Part shown: positions 26,204 to 35,053 of the stretch, piece by piece
Layout of the letters: each line of letters opens with the position of its first letter
How positions within the stretch are numbered: the stretch's first letter is position 1
DNA from: Saccharofermentans sp.
GTDB lineage: Bacteria; Bacillota; Clostridia; Saccharofermentanales; Saccharofermentanaceae
Reading direction: 5' to 3'
NCBI GenBank assembly: GCA_024684815.1
Contig: JAIKWL010000081.1
Location: 1 to 63,145, forward strand
DNA: 63,145 nt
Program-made: the position numbers and the translations under genes
The notes under the pieces: generated by a model
What the model saw: only the letters and a program-made list of their open reading frames with translations
Databases searched by the model: none
Told to the model about the DNA's origin: nothing

Positions 26204-27091
26204 ATGATCTGGGATTATTTTGTAGCATTGATCTTTGGTGTAGTTGAAGGTGTTACCGAGTGGCTGCCTGTCAGTTCCACCGGTCACATGATCATATTAA
26301 ACGAGTTTCTAAAGCTCAATGTATCTGAAGAATTCTACAGCCTTTATGAAGTTGTTATCCAGCTTGGAGCTATTCTGGCCGTTGTTGTCATCTTCTGGAA
26401 AGATATCTGGCCATTCGGTAAAAAGAATAACGAGCATCCATTTTCCAAAGACGGTATCGGCAGCTACATTATGAAAGATAAGATCATTATGTGGCTTAAG
26501 ATTGCGCTTGCATGCATTCCGGCAGCTATTGTCGGCATTCTCTTCGACGATTGGCTTGACGAACATCTCTATAACTATGTTGTCGTTGCAATAGCTCTTA
26601 TCGTATTCGGCATTGCATTTATCGTTGTTGAATATCTCAACAGGAACAGGACTCCTTCTGTTAAGACCGTTAATCAGCTTAACTGGGGACATGCGTTTGC
26701 GATCGGAATGTTCCAGATACTCGCAGCTGTCTTTCCCGGAGCTTCAAGATCAGGCTCAACTATAGTCGGTTCCATAGCGATAGGTATCAAGAGGGAAGCT
26801 GCTGCCAAGTTCACATTCTTCCTTGCTATTCCTGTAATGTTCGGTGCCAGTCTTCTTAAGGTTTTGAAGTATGATGGCGGAGCTACCGCACATGAGATCA
26901 TCATCCTTCTTATCGGCATGCTAACAGCTTTCTTTGTAAGCCTTCTCATTATCAAGAGGCTCATGGCTTTTATCAGAAGGCATTCATTTACATGCTTTGG
27001 CTGGTACAGGATAATACTCGGCGTTTTGGTTCTTATTCTTGGTTCAGTCGGTGTAATCGGCGGCGGCAATAGTATTGCCGGAGCTGCCTAA
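26204..27091 (+). CDS. uppP: Undecaprenyl-diphosphatase
   Basis: 295-residue integral membrane phosphatase of the BacA/UppP family. It recycles undecaprenyl pyrophosphate to the monophosphate used as lipid carrier for peptidoglycan and other wall polymers, and it can confer bacitracin resistance. The two signature regions are present: EGVTEWLPVSSTGH near the N-terminus and PGASRSGSTI in the second half. About eight hydrophobic segments are visible. It begins 30 bases after leuA and is followed by a glycosyltransferase and a flippase, fitting an envelope-building context. Confidence 0.96.
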   Translation: MIWDYFVALIFGVVEGVTEWLPVSSTGHMIILNEFLKLNVSEEFYSLYEVVIQLGAILAVVVIFWKDIWPFGKKNNEHPFSKDGIGSYIMKDKIIMWLKIALACIPAAIVGILFDDWLDEHLYNYVVVAIALIVFGIAFIVVEYLNRNRTPSVKTVNQLNWGHAFAIGMFQILAAVFPGASRSGSTIVGSIAIGIKREAAAKFTFFLAIPVMFGASLLKVLKYDGGATAHEIIILLIGMLTAFFVSLLIIKRLMAFIRRHSFTCFGWYRIILGVLVLILGSVGVIGGGNSIAGAA

Positions 27092-27110
27092 TGCTTATGC
27101 GGGGTAACTG

Positions 27111-28109
27111 ATGGAGCCACTGGTAAGCATTGTTTTTCCTGTTTATAACGTTTATCCGTATATACGGGAATCGATTGACAGCATTATCGGTCAGACTTAT
27201 AAAAATCTCGAGATCATCATTGTCGATGACGGGTCTTCTGACGGATCAAGCGATATATGTGAGGAATATGCAGCTAAAGATCCGCGCATAAGGTTTATAC
27301 GCCAGACAAATAAAGGTGTCAGTGCCGCGAGAAATGTGGGTTTGGATGAATTTACCGGTGACTATTTAGCGTTTTTAGATTCTGATGATGTTTTTGAAAA
27401 GGAATTTGTTGAAAAAGCAGTAGCATCGATCATTTCCGAAGATGTTGATATGGTTGTCTGCAAAAGTGCGACATATGTGACAACAGAAAAGCTCGGAAGC
27501 AGCAATCCCGTCGATATTGTTCCGGTAACAGAACCGGGTGTATATGACAGAGATTATGTTATTCAGTCTCTTTTTGATGAGACTTTTAAGGTTATCGTAT
27601 GGAATAAGCTTTATAAAAGAGAACTGTGGGATGGTATCCGTTTCCCTGATGGACATGTATTTGAAGATGTTGAGATAATGTACAGATTATGCTGCAAGTG
27701 CAGTAAAGTCAGCATTCTTCCGGTCGTTCTGCATCTTCACAGAAAAAGACCGAACAGTATTACGACACTTTATACTAAGAACAGCATCAATGATGCTATA
27801 CTGGCAGCTTTGCGCACTGAGGACTTTGTCCGTCAGAATACACCTGATATATTTTCTGAAGAACAGCTCCAGCAATTTGACCACAGGATCGTTAAACGTC
27901 TTATTGTTCACTATCTTCAGTCAAAGAACATAAAAGATGAAGGCAAAAAGGAATACAGAAAGAATCTTAGAAACCGGATCTTTGAGGCCGGAAAAAAATA
28001 CGGTACTGATTATCTGAGCTTTCATGTAAAAGTTGCCTATAATATGGTCCGTATATGCCCGTGGCTTTTGGACCTTATATATCCCTGCATGATAAACATT
28101 TTCCGTTAA
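27111..28109 (+). CDS. Family 2 glycosyltransferase
   Basis: 332-residue GT-A fold glycosyltransferase. The N-terminal nucleotide-sugar region shows SIVFPVYNVYPYIRESID and IIIVDDGSSDGS, with the metal-binding LDSDD near residue 90 and NKGVSAARNVG between them. After about residue 220 the sequence is less conserved. No membrane helices are evident. It follows uppP by 19 bases and precedes a Wzx-like flippase, so it probably adds a sugar to a lipid-linked wall or surface polysaccharide precursor. Donor and acceptor cannot be inferred. Confidence 0.9.
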   Translation: MEPLVSIVFPVYNVYPYIRESIDSIIGQTYKNLEIIIVDDGSSDGSSDICEEYAAKDPRIRFIRQTNKGVSAARNVGLDEFTGDYLAFLDSDDVFEKEFVEKAVASIISEDVDMVVCKSATYVTTEKLGSSNPVDIVPVTEPGVYDRDYVIQSLFDETFKVIVWNKLYKRELWDGIRFPDGHVFEDVEIMYRLCCKCSKVSILPVVLHLHRKRPNSITTLYTKNSINDAILAALRTEDFVRQNTPDIFSEEQLQQFDHRIVKRLIVHYLQSKNIKDEGKKEYRKNLRNRIFEAGKKYGTDYLSFHVKVAYNMVRICPWLLDLIYPCMINIFR

Positions 28110-28154
28110 GAATAGTTTATACTCTACGGCAGGTTTCTACCGGGAGATAATGAT

Positions 28155-29708
28155 TTGGATAAAAAAAGAAGTGTTCTTAATGTCAGTGTCTCAGTCGCTT
28201 CCAAGTTTATACTGATGCTGGCTGCTTTGATCGTCAGGAGATTACTTATTCAGAAGATAGGTAATGATGTTAACGGTCTAAATTCACTTTATATCGATAT
28301 TATCGGCATGATGGGTGTTGCCGAATTAGGTGTCGGCAGCGCCATTGTATATTCGATGTACAACCCGATAGTAAAAGGGGATAAGAAGAAAGTATCCGCG
28401 TTATTCTGTCTTTATAAGCGACTTTACAGGATAATCGGTACAATAATCCTCGCTGCAGGCATTCTTGTAACGCCTTTTCTTCCGAAGATCATTGGCGATT
28501 ACGACAGCATAGACAAAAGCATCAATGTCTATCTGACATTTTTGCTTACGGTCGTATCTGTGGTAATCAGTTATCTTTACAGTGCAAAATCTTCACTTAT
28601 TGAGGCTCACAAGGATAATTACATCACTACTGGCATAACCACTTTATCCAAGCTGTTTATGTACGGTCTGCAGATCGCATCTGTTATTATTTGGCGTTCT
28701 TTTACTGTTTTTGCGCTTTGTAAGATCGCCGGATCCTTGTTTGCCTGGACAGTTACAGAGATTGCGGTACGCAAAAAATACAAAGAGATACTTAGTGTTC
28801 ATGAAAGTATAGATAAAGAGACTGAATCAGAGATCGTTAAAAACATCAAAGCAATGTTCATGCATAAGATCGGAACTATTCTTGTTAATGGTGTCGACAG
28901 TCTTATCATATCGATCTTTATAGGTGTAGTTATCCTTGGAAAATACAATAACTACGCATATATAGCGGGTGTTGTATCTTCTACGATAGCCTTGTTTTTC
29001 TCGCCGCTTACATCAGTTATAGGACATCTTTGCACTTTAAAGGAAGCTTCTAATACCAAGCGTTACTTCGATTACTTTTATTCATTGAATTTCGCACTGG
29101 GTGTTATATTCTTTGTCGGTTTCTATGCCGTGATCGACGGGCTTGTTGCGCTTATATTCGGTGAAGGTCTGGAGATTTCAAGACCAATTGTCTTTATAAT
29201 CACGATGAATCACTTCACAACATATATGCGCAACGCATCTTTGCTGTTCAGGAATGCTTCCGGAACTTTCTATAACGACCGCTGGAAACCGGTTGCCGAA
29301 GGTACGGTAAATATCATTCTGTCCTTACTCTTTGTTAATATTTTACCGGAGGATCTGAAGATAGTAGGTGTAATATTTGCAACGATACTTACAACATTGT
29401 TTATCTGTCATATAGTTGAACCTTATGTCATCTTCAGGCATGTTTTTGAGAGTTCTCCCAAGCCTTTTTACATAAGAAACTATCTTTACACTGTACTTTT
29501 TACGGTTTGTCTTGTTGTATTCCCGTATATTGCGAAAACATTGGGACTTGAAAGTAACGGGATCAAAGGTATTCTTCTGAACGGTTCGTTATCACTCGGC
29601 GTTTCAGCTGCAGCGCTGTTTATTGTTGCAGTCATTGATAAACAGTTCAGAAATTCTGTGTTTACTGCGCTAAAGAGCATTGCCGGAAAACTCAGAGCAA
29701 AAGCCTGA
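28155..29708 (+). CDS. Polysaccharide flippase (MOP superfamily, Wzx-like)
   Basis: 517-residue polytopic membrane protein with about 12-14 hydrophobic segments, of the oligosaccharidyl-lipid flippase type in the MOP exporter superfamily. The N-terminal KFILMLAALIVRRLLIQKIG and GMMGVAELGVGSAIVYSMY stretches are characteristic. The start is TTG, supported by GGGAGA about seven bases upstream; no in-frame ATG is near. It probably translocates a lipid-linked glycan made with the adjacent glycosyltransferase. No terminator is seen after it. Confidence 0.88.
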   Translation: MDKKRSVLNVSVSVASKFILMLAALIVRRLLIQKIGNDVNGLNSLYIDIIGMMGVAELGVGSAIVYSMYNPIVKGDKKKVSALFCLYKRLYRIIGTIILAAGILVTPFLPKIIGDYDSIDKSINVYLTFLLTVVSVVISYLYSAKSSLIEAHKDNYITTGITTLSKLFMYGLQIASVIIWRSFTVFALCKIAGSLFAWTVTEIAVRKKYKEILSVHESIDKETESEIVKNIKAMFMHKIGTILVNGVDSLIISIFIGVVILGKYNNYAYIAGVVSSTIALFFSPLTSVIGHLCTLKEASNTKRYFDYFYSLNFALGVIFFVGFYAVIDGLVALIFGEGLEISRPIVFIITMNHFTTYMRNASLLFRNASGTFYNDRWKPVAEGTVNIILSLLFVNILPEDLKIVGVIFATILTTLFICHIVEPYVIFRHVFESSPKPFYIRNYLYTVLFTVCLVVFPYIAKTLGLESNGIKGILLNGSLSLGVSAAALFIVAVIDKQFRNSVFTALKSIAGKLRAKA

Positions 29709-29791
29709 AATTCAGAGGTTTATGCTTTATATTTATATGCCTGATCAAACTCCCTCATATTTCCCATATAATTAGTATATTATGATGTTTA

Positions 29792-29800
29792 TGCTATAAT
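29792..29800 (+). promoter_or_regulatory. Extended -10 promoter for the unknown gene at 29836
   Basis: TGCTATAAT is a perfect extended -10 element. A poor -35 (TTAGTA, 29772-29777) lies 17 bases upstream, as is usual for extended -10 promoters. Transcription would begin near 29807, which is on the first possible ATG of the open frame. This favours the TTG start further downstream. Confidence 0.65.
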
Positions 29801-29835
29801 TCATCATGAATTATTATGCGGACAGGAGATTTCTT

Positions 29836-30591
29836 TTGCGCAAATACATATACAACAGCCGTGATGTAGCGGCTTACTTCAAATATTTTTCGGTTCCGAA
29901 CTATCTTGAAGTGTCATATATGCAATATATCTATAATCTCGGCAACAAGGTTCTTGCTGAGCCTTTAACGCGCGATTTTGAGTATTTCAAGAAGGAGGTC
30001 TACAGGGAATTATATTTCCTGTGGGCTAACGGATTTGAGAATGAGAAGGCTGATATATCCAAGATGACAACGGAAGGTGAGTTTACCCTTATATGTGACC
30101 AGGAGTGCATATGCCTTGAATCATATATGAAACTGATCTGTTTACACCTGATCTTTTCGAGCAATCTCCCTTATATAACCTTGAATTTCACCGGACTTAT
30201 GACTCAGCTCGGCATCAAGTGCGATGTGAGCCTTTATGAGGAAAACTGCAAGAAAGTATGTGATTCGCTTCAGCTTGAAGTATCGGATACATTCGGCAAA
30301 CCTTTTGATCTTTCACTTGGTATTCCTGATGAACTTCTAAGAGTCAGTCTTAACGGCGAATTCAAGCAGGGACTTGATACAAGGAACTTCAAGGAAACTT
30401 TGCATTCAGAACAGATGAACTGGCTTAAGGATCTTAAGGATAAGTCATTCAAGCTGTTCGGTTCGATCCCGGCGCGTAAGAAAGCTCCGAGGAGAGCAGA
30501 TAACGATAAAACAAGAAAGACCTACAGACATCCTGCATCTGTAGATCCCAATACTGTGCAGCCTAAGGGCATGCCGAAGCAGGGCAGATAA
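29836..30591 (+). CDS. Conserved-looking protein of unknown function
   Basis: About 251 residues that I do not recognise. The frame is open from ATG 29806, but that codon coincides with the predicted transcription start and has no ribosome binding site. TTG 29836 lies seven bases after AGGAG and is the more likely start. The protein has no signal peptide or clear membrane helix. The middle is mixed hydrophobic and cysteine-containing ([10 protein letters not shown] near residue 88). The C-terminal 40 residues are basic and proline-rich ([14 protein letters not shown]), suggesting a disordered, possibly nucleic-acid-binding tail. It lies 19 bases before the activase fusion and is probably co-transcribed with it. 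Confidence 0.75.
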   Translation: MRKYIYNSRDVAAYFKYFSVPNYLEVSYMQYIYNLGNKVLAEPLTRDFEYFKKEVYRELYFLWANGFENEKADISKMTTEGEFTLICDQECICLESYMKLICLHLIFSSNLPYITLNFTGLMTQLGIKCDVSLYEENCKKVCDSLQLEVSDTFGKPFDLSLGIPDELLRVSLNGEFKQGLDTRNFKETLHSEQMNWLKDLKDKSFKLFGSIPARKKAPRRADNDKTRKTYRHPASVDPNTVQPKGMPKQGR

Positions 30592-30610
30592 TGTAAGTTG
30601 GAGGAAAGTG

Positions 30611-33600
30611 ATGGACAAGGTATACAAGCTCGGTCTTGATATCGGATCTACAACGATTAAGGTGGTTCTTCTCGACGGAGAAAAGATCATTCACAGTGAC
30701 TATCAGAGACATCATTCGGACGTTTCGGGACTTCTGAATGATCTTTTTGAAGATTTGAATAAGAAATTCCCCGGGATTACGGTTGATGTTGTTATTACGG
30801 GTTCAGGCGGTCTTTCGGTCGCCAACTGGCTCGGATTCAAATTTACACAGGAAGTAATGGCTGAGACCAAAGCAATAAAGACTTATCATCCTGAGACAGA
30901 CGTAATAATCGAACTTGGCGGTGAGGACGCTAAGATAACATATATGCATCCTGTTTTAGAGCAGCGCATGAACGGTACATGTGCAGGCGGAACAGGTTCT
31001 TTCATTGACCAGATGGCATCGCTCCTTCAGACTGATGCTGACGGCCTTAATAACTTTGCAAAGGATTACAGGTCACTTTATACGATCGCGAGCCGCTGCG
31101 GCGTTTTCGCAAAGTCAGATCTTCAGCCCCTTATCAATGAAGGCGCTGCCAAAGAAGATCTTGCAGCATCTATATACCAGTCTGTTGTTAACCAGACTAT
31201 TTCCGGTCTTGCCTGCGGAAGGCCGATAAAGGGAAACGTTACTTTCTTAGGCGGTCCGCTGTTCTTTAATTCAGAATTAAGAAATGCTTTTGAGAGAACT
31301 CTTGAAGGCAAAGTCGATTCCTTCTGGATGCCTGAAGAAGCCCAGATCTACGTTGCTCTCGGCGCTGCACTTTCTGCTGACGGATATAATCCGATCGGAT
31401 TATCCGAACTCCTCGAAAAGCTCAAGAACAGGGAAGGCTTCGTTCCTGACATCATAAGGATCGATCCGATCTTTAAGAATGCCGAGGATAAAAAGGCATT
31501 TGACGAGCGTCATGAGAAGGATAAGATCCCGGTACTTGATATAAAGGACCAGCATGGAGCACTGTATCTCGGTGTTGATGCCGGGTCTACAACTACCAAG
31601 GCTGTTGTTATCAACAGCAAGGGTGATCTGGTCTACACATACTATGCGAGCAACAAGGGCAATCCTGTCATGAGCGCCGTAACGATCATGAAGGATATTT
31701 ATTCCAAGCTGCCTGAAGACTGCTATCTTGCCAATTCCTGCGTAACCGGTTATGGTGAGAACATCATCAAGGCAGCACTTAATATCGACCTTGGTGAGAT
31801 CGAGACAATGGCTCATTTCCAATCAGCAAAGTTCTTCTGTCCTGATGTTGATTTCATAATCGATATCGGCGGACAGGATATGAAGTGCATGAAGATCAGG
31901 AATGGTGTCATCGATTCCATAATGCTCAATGAGGCCTGTTCTTCCGGGTGCGGTTCTTTTATCCAGACATTTGCTCAGACTCTTGGTCTTACAACGCCTG
32001 AATTTGCTGAAGCTGCTTTAAGCTCCACTAAACCTGTTGATCTCGGTACACGCTGCACCGTCTTCATGAATTCAAAGGTAAAGCAGGCACAGAAGGAAGG
32101 CGCTTCAGTAGGCGATATATCAGCAGGTCTGTCTTATTCAGTAGTAAGGAACGCTCTTTATAAAGTTATCAAGATCCGTGATACCGAGCAGCTAGGTAAG
32201 AATATCGTGGTTCAGGGCGGTACATTCCTTAACGATGCTATCTTAAGATGTTTTGAGCTCGTATCGGGAAGAGATGTAATAAGACCAAATGTTGCCGGAC
32301 TTATGGGTGCATTCGGAGCTGCCCTGATCGCTCACAGAAGAGCTAAGGACGGTGCTAAATCCAATGTCCTCGGCAAAGATGAACTCGATTCCTTCTCGAT
32401 GGATACAGAAAACACACAGTGCCAGGGCTGTACGAATCACTGCAGGCTTACGATCGCCACATTCTCTAATGGTACAAAGTTCGTATCCGGAAACCGCTGC
32501 GAGAGAGGCGAGGATCTTGCTTTGGACAGGGCTCCTGTCAATGATAAGAAAAAGCTCCCTAATCTCTTTGATTACAAGTATCAGAGAACGTTCAGCCACT
32601 ATAAGCCTTTAAAACTTGAAGATGCTCCTAGAGGCGAGATCGGTATTCCCCGTGTCCTTAACCAGTATGAGAATTATCCATTCTGGTTTACGGTTCTTAC
32701 AAAGCTCGGGTTCAGAGTCCTTGTATCTGCAAGATCTTCACATAAGATCTACGAAGGCGGTATGGAGACTATCCCGTCTGAGTCAGTCTGCTATCCGGCT
32801 AAGCTTGCGCACGGACATATTGAGAATCTCATTTCCAGGGGCATCACGACAATATTCTATCCTGATGTTCCTTACGAGAATATCGAGAATTCCAATTCAA
32901 ACAATCACTATAACTGTCCGATCGTCTGTTCTTATCCTGAGGTAATCCGCAATAATGTTGAGAATCTTACCGAGAAGAATATCAGGTATTTAAATCCTTT
33001 TATGCCTCTTGATAATCTCGATAATGTTGCTCTTCACCTTACCGAGATCTTCAATTATCTCGGTGTATCTGCAGAAGAAGCCAAGCAGGCTGTTGAGGCT
33101 GGAGCCGAAGAGTATTTTAATTACAAGGAAGACATCAGGAAGAAAGGCGTTGAGATCCTTGAGGAGATGGAAAAGACAGGCCTTAAGGGTATCGTCCTTG
33201 CAGGAAGGCCTTATCATGTGGATCCTGAGATCAACCACGGAATCCCTCAGATGATCAACTCCCTGGGCCTTGCTGTCCTTACAGAAGATGCGGTCGCAAA
33301 ACCGGGCGTCTTAAAGCGACCTATAAGAGTCATCGACCAGTGGATGTATCACACGAGACTTTATGAGGCAGCTGCATTTGTTATTACAAGACCTGACCTT
33401 GAACTTGTCCAGCTTACGAGCTTCGGGTGCGGCCTTGATGCTGTTACATCCGACCAGGTCCAGGAGATACTTGAATCTTCCGGAAAACTCTACACATTGC
33501 TTAAGATCGATGAGGTTAGCAACCTTGGTGCTGCCAGGATAAGAATGAGATCTCTTGTTGTTGCAATGAACGAGAGAATGGAACTTATCGAAAGCGGTAA

Positions 33601-35053
33601 AGTAAAGGTTGCAACGCCTTCTGATTCCGAAGATGCTCCTTATACGATCAAGCGTGTCGAGTTTACAAAGGAACATAAGAAAAATCACACCATCTTAGCG
33701 CCTCAGATGGCTCCTATTCAGTTCGAACTCGTCGAATCCGTATTCCATAAACACGGATATAAGCTGAAGCTGTTAAAACAGGCAACAAGAGAAGATATTG
33801 AGTGCGGACTTAAATATGTAAACAACGATGCATGCTTCCCGACGATAATAGTTATCGGTCAGATGATAAACGCCATCCTGAAAGGTGAGATCGATCCTGA
33901 TAACACGACTCTTGCCATTACCCAGACAGGCGGCGGCTGCCGTGCCACAAACTATGTTGCATTCTTAAGAAAAGCATTGAAGGAAGCCGGCTATCCGCAG
34001 ATCCCTGTAATTACTATCTCTGCACAGAGATTTGAGAAGAATGAGGGATTCGAATATACAGTCTCCTTCATTCTTGATGCAGTTAAGGCACTGAGTGCGG
34101 GTGATATGCTTTCGACTTTGCTCTTAAGGGTTAGGCCTTACGAGAAGGTTGAAGGTTCTGCCAATGCTCTGTATTCATACATCAACAGGATCGGAAGACG
34201 CCTTTTCAATCCAAAGCTCGCCAACGATGACCTGACTGAGAGATATGATGTTGTCATGCCTAACAGCTATTTCTCAAAGTCGATCGAGCAGAAGAAGGAG
34301 ATAAGAGACTGTCTTTTGTCTATTGGTGTAGATCTTGATAATGTTCCTGTTATCACAAAATATAAGGAATTTGTTAAGTTTGCTGTTGCAAAGTTCGATG
34401 CTCTGCCTCTGGCTGATATCCCGCGTAAGCCTCGTGTAGGTCTTGTAGGTGAGATCCTTGTTAAATTCCAGCCTGATGCCAATAACAACGCAATCGATGT
34501 TATCGAAGCTGAAGGCTGCGAAGCTGTATTGCCCGGTGTACTGGATTTCTTCCTTTACTGTGCATATAACCCTGTATGGCAGGCTCAGAATCTCGGGAAG
34601 AGCAAAAAGACAGGTCATATCATGACTATGGCTATCAACTTCCTTGAATCTTTGAGAAAGCCGATCAATAAGGAGTTCAAGAAGACTAACGGTAAGTTCA
34701 TGCTGACCGAGAGGATCCAGGAACTTGCAGAGAAATCTTCGACTGTATTAAGCTGCGGCAACTCATGCGGTGAAGGATGGTTCCTTACGGCGGAGATGAT
34801 CGAGCTTATTCAGGACGGAGTTCCGAATATCATCTGTGCCCAGCCTTTTGCGTGTCTCCCTAACCATGTAACCGGCAAAGGCATGATCAAGGAATTAAGA
34901 AGACAGTATCCCAAATCAAATATAGTTCCGATCGACTACGATCCTGGCGCATCTGAAGCCAACCAGCTAAACCGTATCAAGCTCATGATAAGCACAGCGC
35001 ATGCCGTAAGGGATCAGGAGATCGAAGAAGAGAAATTAAAAGAGGTTAAATAA
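30611..35053 (+). CDS. Fused acyl-CoA dehydratase activase / 2-hydroxyacyl-CoA dehydratase-like protein
   Basis: 1480 residues. Two BadF/BcrA/HgdC-type ASKHA ATPase domains come first. The first has DIGSTT at 10-15, Cys124 in [10 protein letters not shown] and Cys163 in SRCGVF. The second has DAGSTTTK near 323-330, Cys443 in ACSSGCGSF and Cys482 in GTRCTVF. Each cysteine pair resembles the bridging Fe-S cluster ligands of HgdC. A Cys604-x2-Cys607-x3-Cys611 cluster plus Cys630 follows, then a DUF2229/HgdB-like region to the end. HgdC proteins use ATP to inject an electron into radical dehydratases. This long fusion is widespread in anaerobes but its substrate is unknown. ATG 30611 follows GGAGG at six bases, better than the in-frame GTG at 30608. 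Confidence 0.92.
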   Translation: MDKVYKLGLDIGSTTIKVVLLDGEKIIHSDYQRHHSDVSGLLNDLFEDLNKKFPGITVDVVITGSGGLSVANWLGFKFTQEVMAETKAIKTYHPETDVIIELGGEDAKITYMHPVLEQRMNGTCAGGTGSFIDQMASLLQTDADGLNNFAKDYRSLYTIASRCGVFAKSDLQPLINEGAAKEDLAASIYQSVVNQTISGLACGRPIKGNVTFLGGPLFFNSELRNAFERTLEGKVDSFWMPEEAQIYVALGAALSADGYNPIGLSELLEKLKNREGFVPDIIRIDPIFKNAEDKKAFDERHEKDKIPVLDIKDQHGALYLGVDAGSTTTKAVVINSKGDLVYTYYASNKGNPVMSAVTIMKDIYSKLPEDCYLANSCVTGYGENIIKAALNIDLGEIETMAHFQSAKFFCPDVDFIIDIGGQDMKCMKIRNGVIDSIMLNEACSSGCGSFIQTFAQTLGLTTPEFAEAALSSTKPVDLGTRCTVFMNSKVKQAQKEGASVGDISAGLSYSVVRNALYKVIKIRDTEQLGKNIVVQGGTFLNDAILRCFELVSGRDVIRPNVAGLMGAFGAALIAHRRAKDGAKSNVLGKDELDSFSMDTENTQCQGCTNHCRLTIATFSNGTKFVSGNRCERGEDLALDRAPVNDKKKLPNLFDYKYQRTFSHYKPLKLEDAPRGEIGIPRVLNQYENYPFWFTVLTKLGFRVLVSARSSHKIYEGGMETIPSESVCYPAKLAHGHIENLISRGITTIFYPDVPYENIENSNSNNHYNCPIVCSYPEVIRNNVENLTEKNIRYLNPFMPLDNLDNVALHLTEIFNYLGVSAEEAKQAVEAGAEEYFNYKEDIRKKGVEILEEMEKTGLKGIVLAGRPYHVDPEINHGIPQMINSLGLAVLTEDAVAKPGVLKRPIRVIDQWMYHTRLYEAAAFVITRPDLELVQLTSFGCGLDAVTSDQVQEILESSGKLYTLLKIDEVSNLGAARIRMRSLVVAMNERMELIESGKVKVATPSDSEDAPYTIKRVEFTKEHKKNHTILAPQMAPIQFELVESVFHKHGYKLKLLKQATREDIECGLKYVNNDACFPTIIVIGQMINAILKGEIDPDNTTLAITQTGGGCRATNYVAFLRKALKEAGYPQIPVITISAQRFEKNEGFEYTVSFILDAVKALSAGDMLSTLLLRVRPYEKVEGSANALYSYINRIGRRLFNPKLANDDLTERYDVVMPNSYFSKSIEQKKEIRDCLLSIGVDLDNVPVITKYKEFVKFAVAKFDALPLADIPRKPRVGLVGEILVKFQPDANNNAIDVIEAEGCEAVLPGVLDFFLYCAYNPVWQAQNLGKSKKTGHIMTMAINFLESLRKPINKEFKKTNGKFMLTERIQELAEKSSTVLSCGNSCGEGWFLTAEMIELIQDGVPNIICAQPFACLPNHVTGKGMIKELRRQYPKSNIVPIDYDPGASEANQLNRIKLMISTAHAVRDQEIEEEKLKEVK

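Noticed and set aside
27064-27080. Perfect 7-bp hairpin CGGCAAT-agt-ATTGCCG near the uppP stop codon
   Set aside because: It lies inside coding sequence and is not followed by a T run, and the downstream glycosyltransferase follows closely, so it is unlikely to be a terminator.
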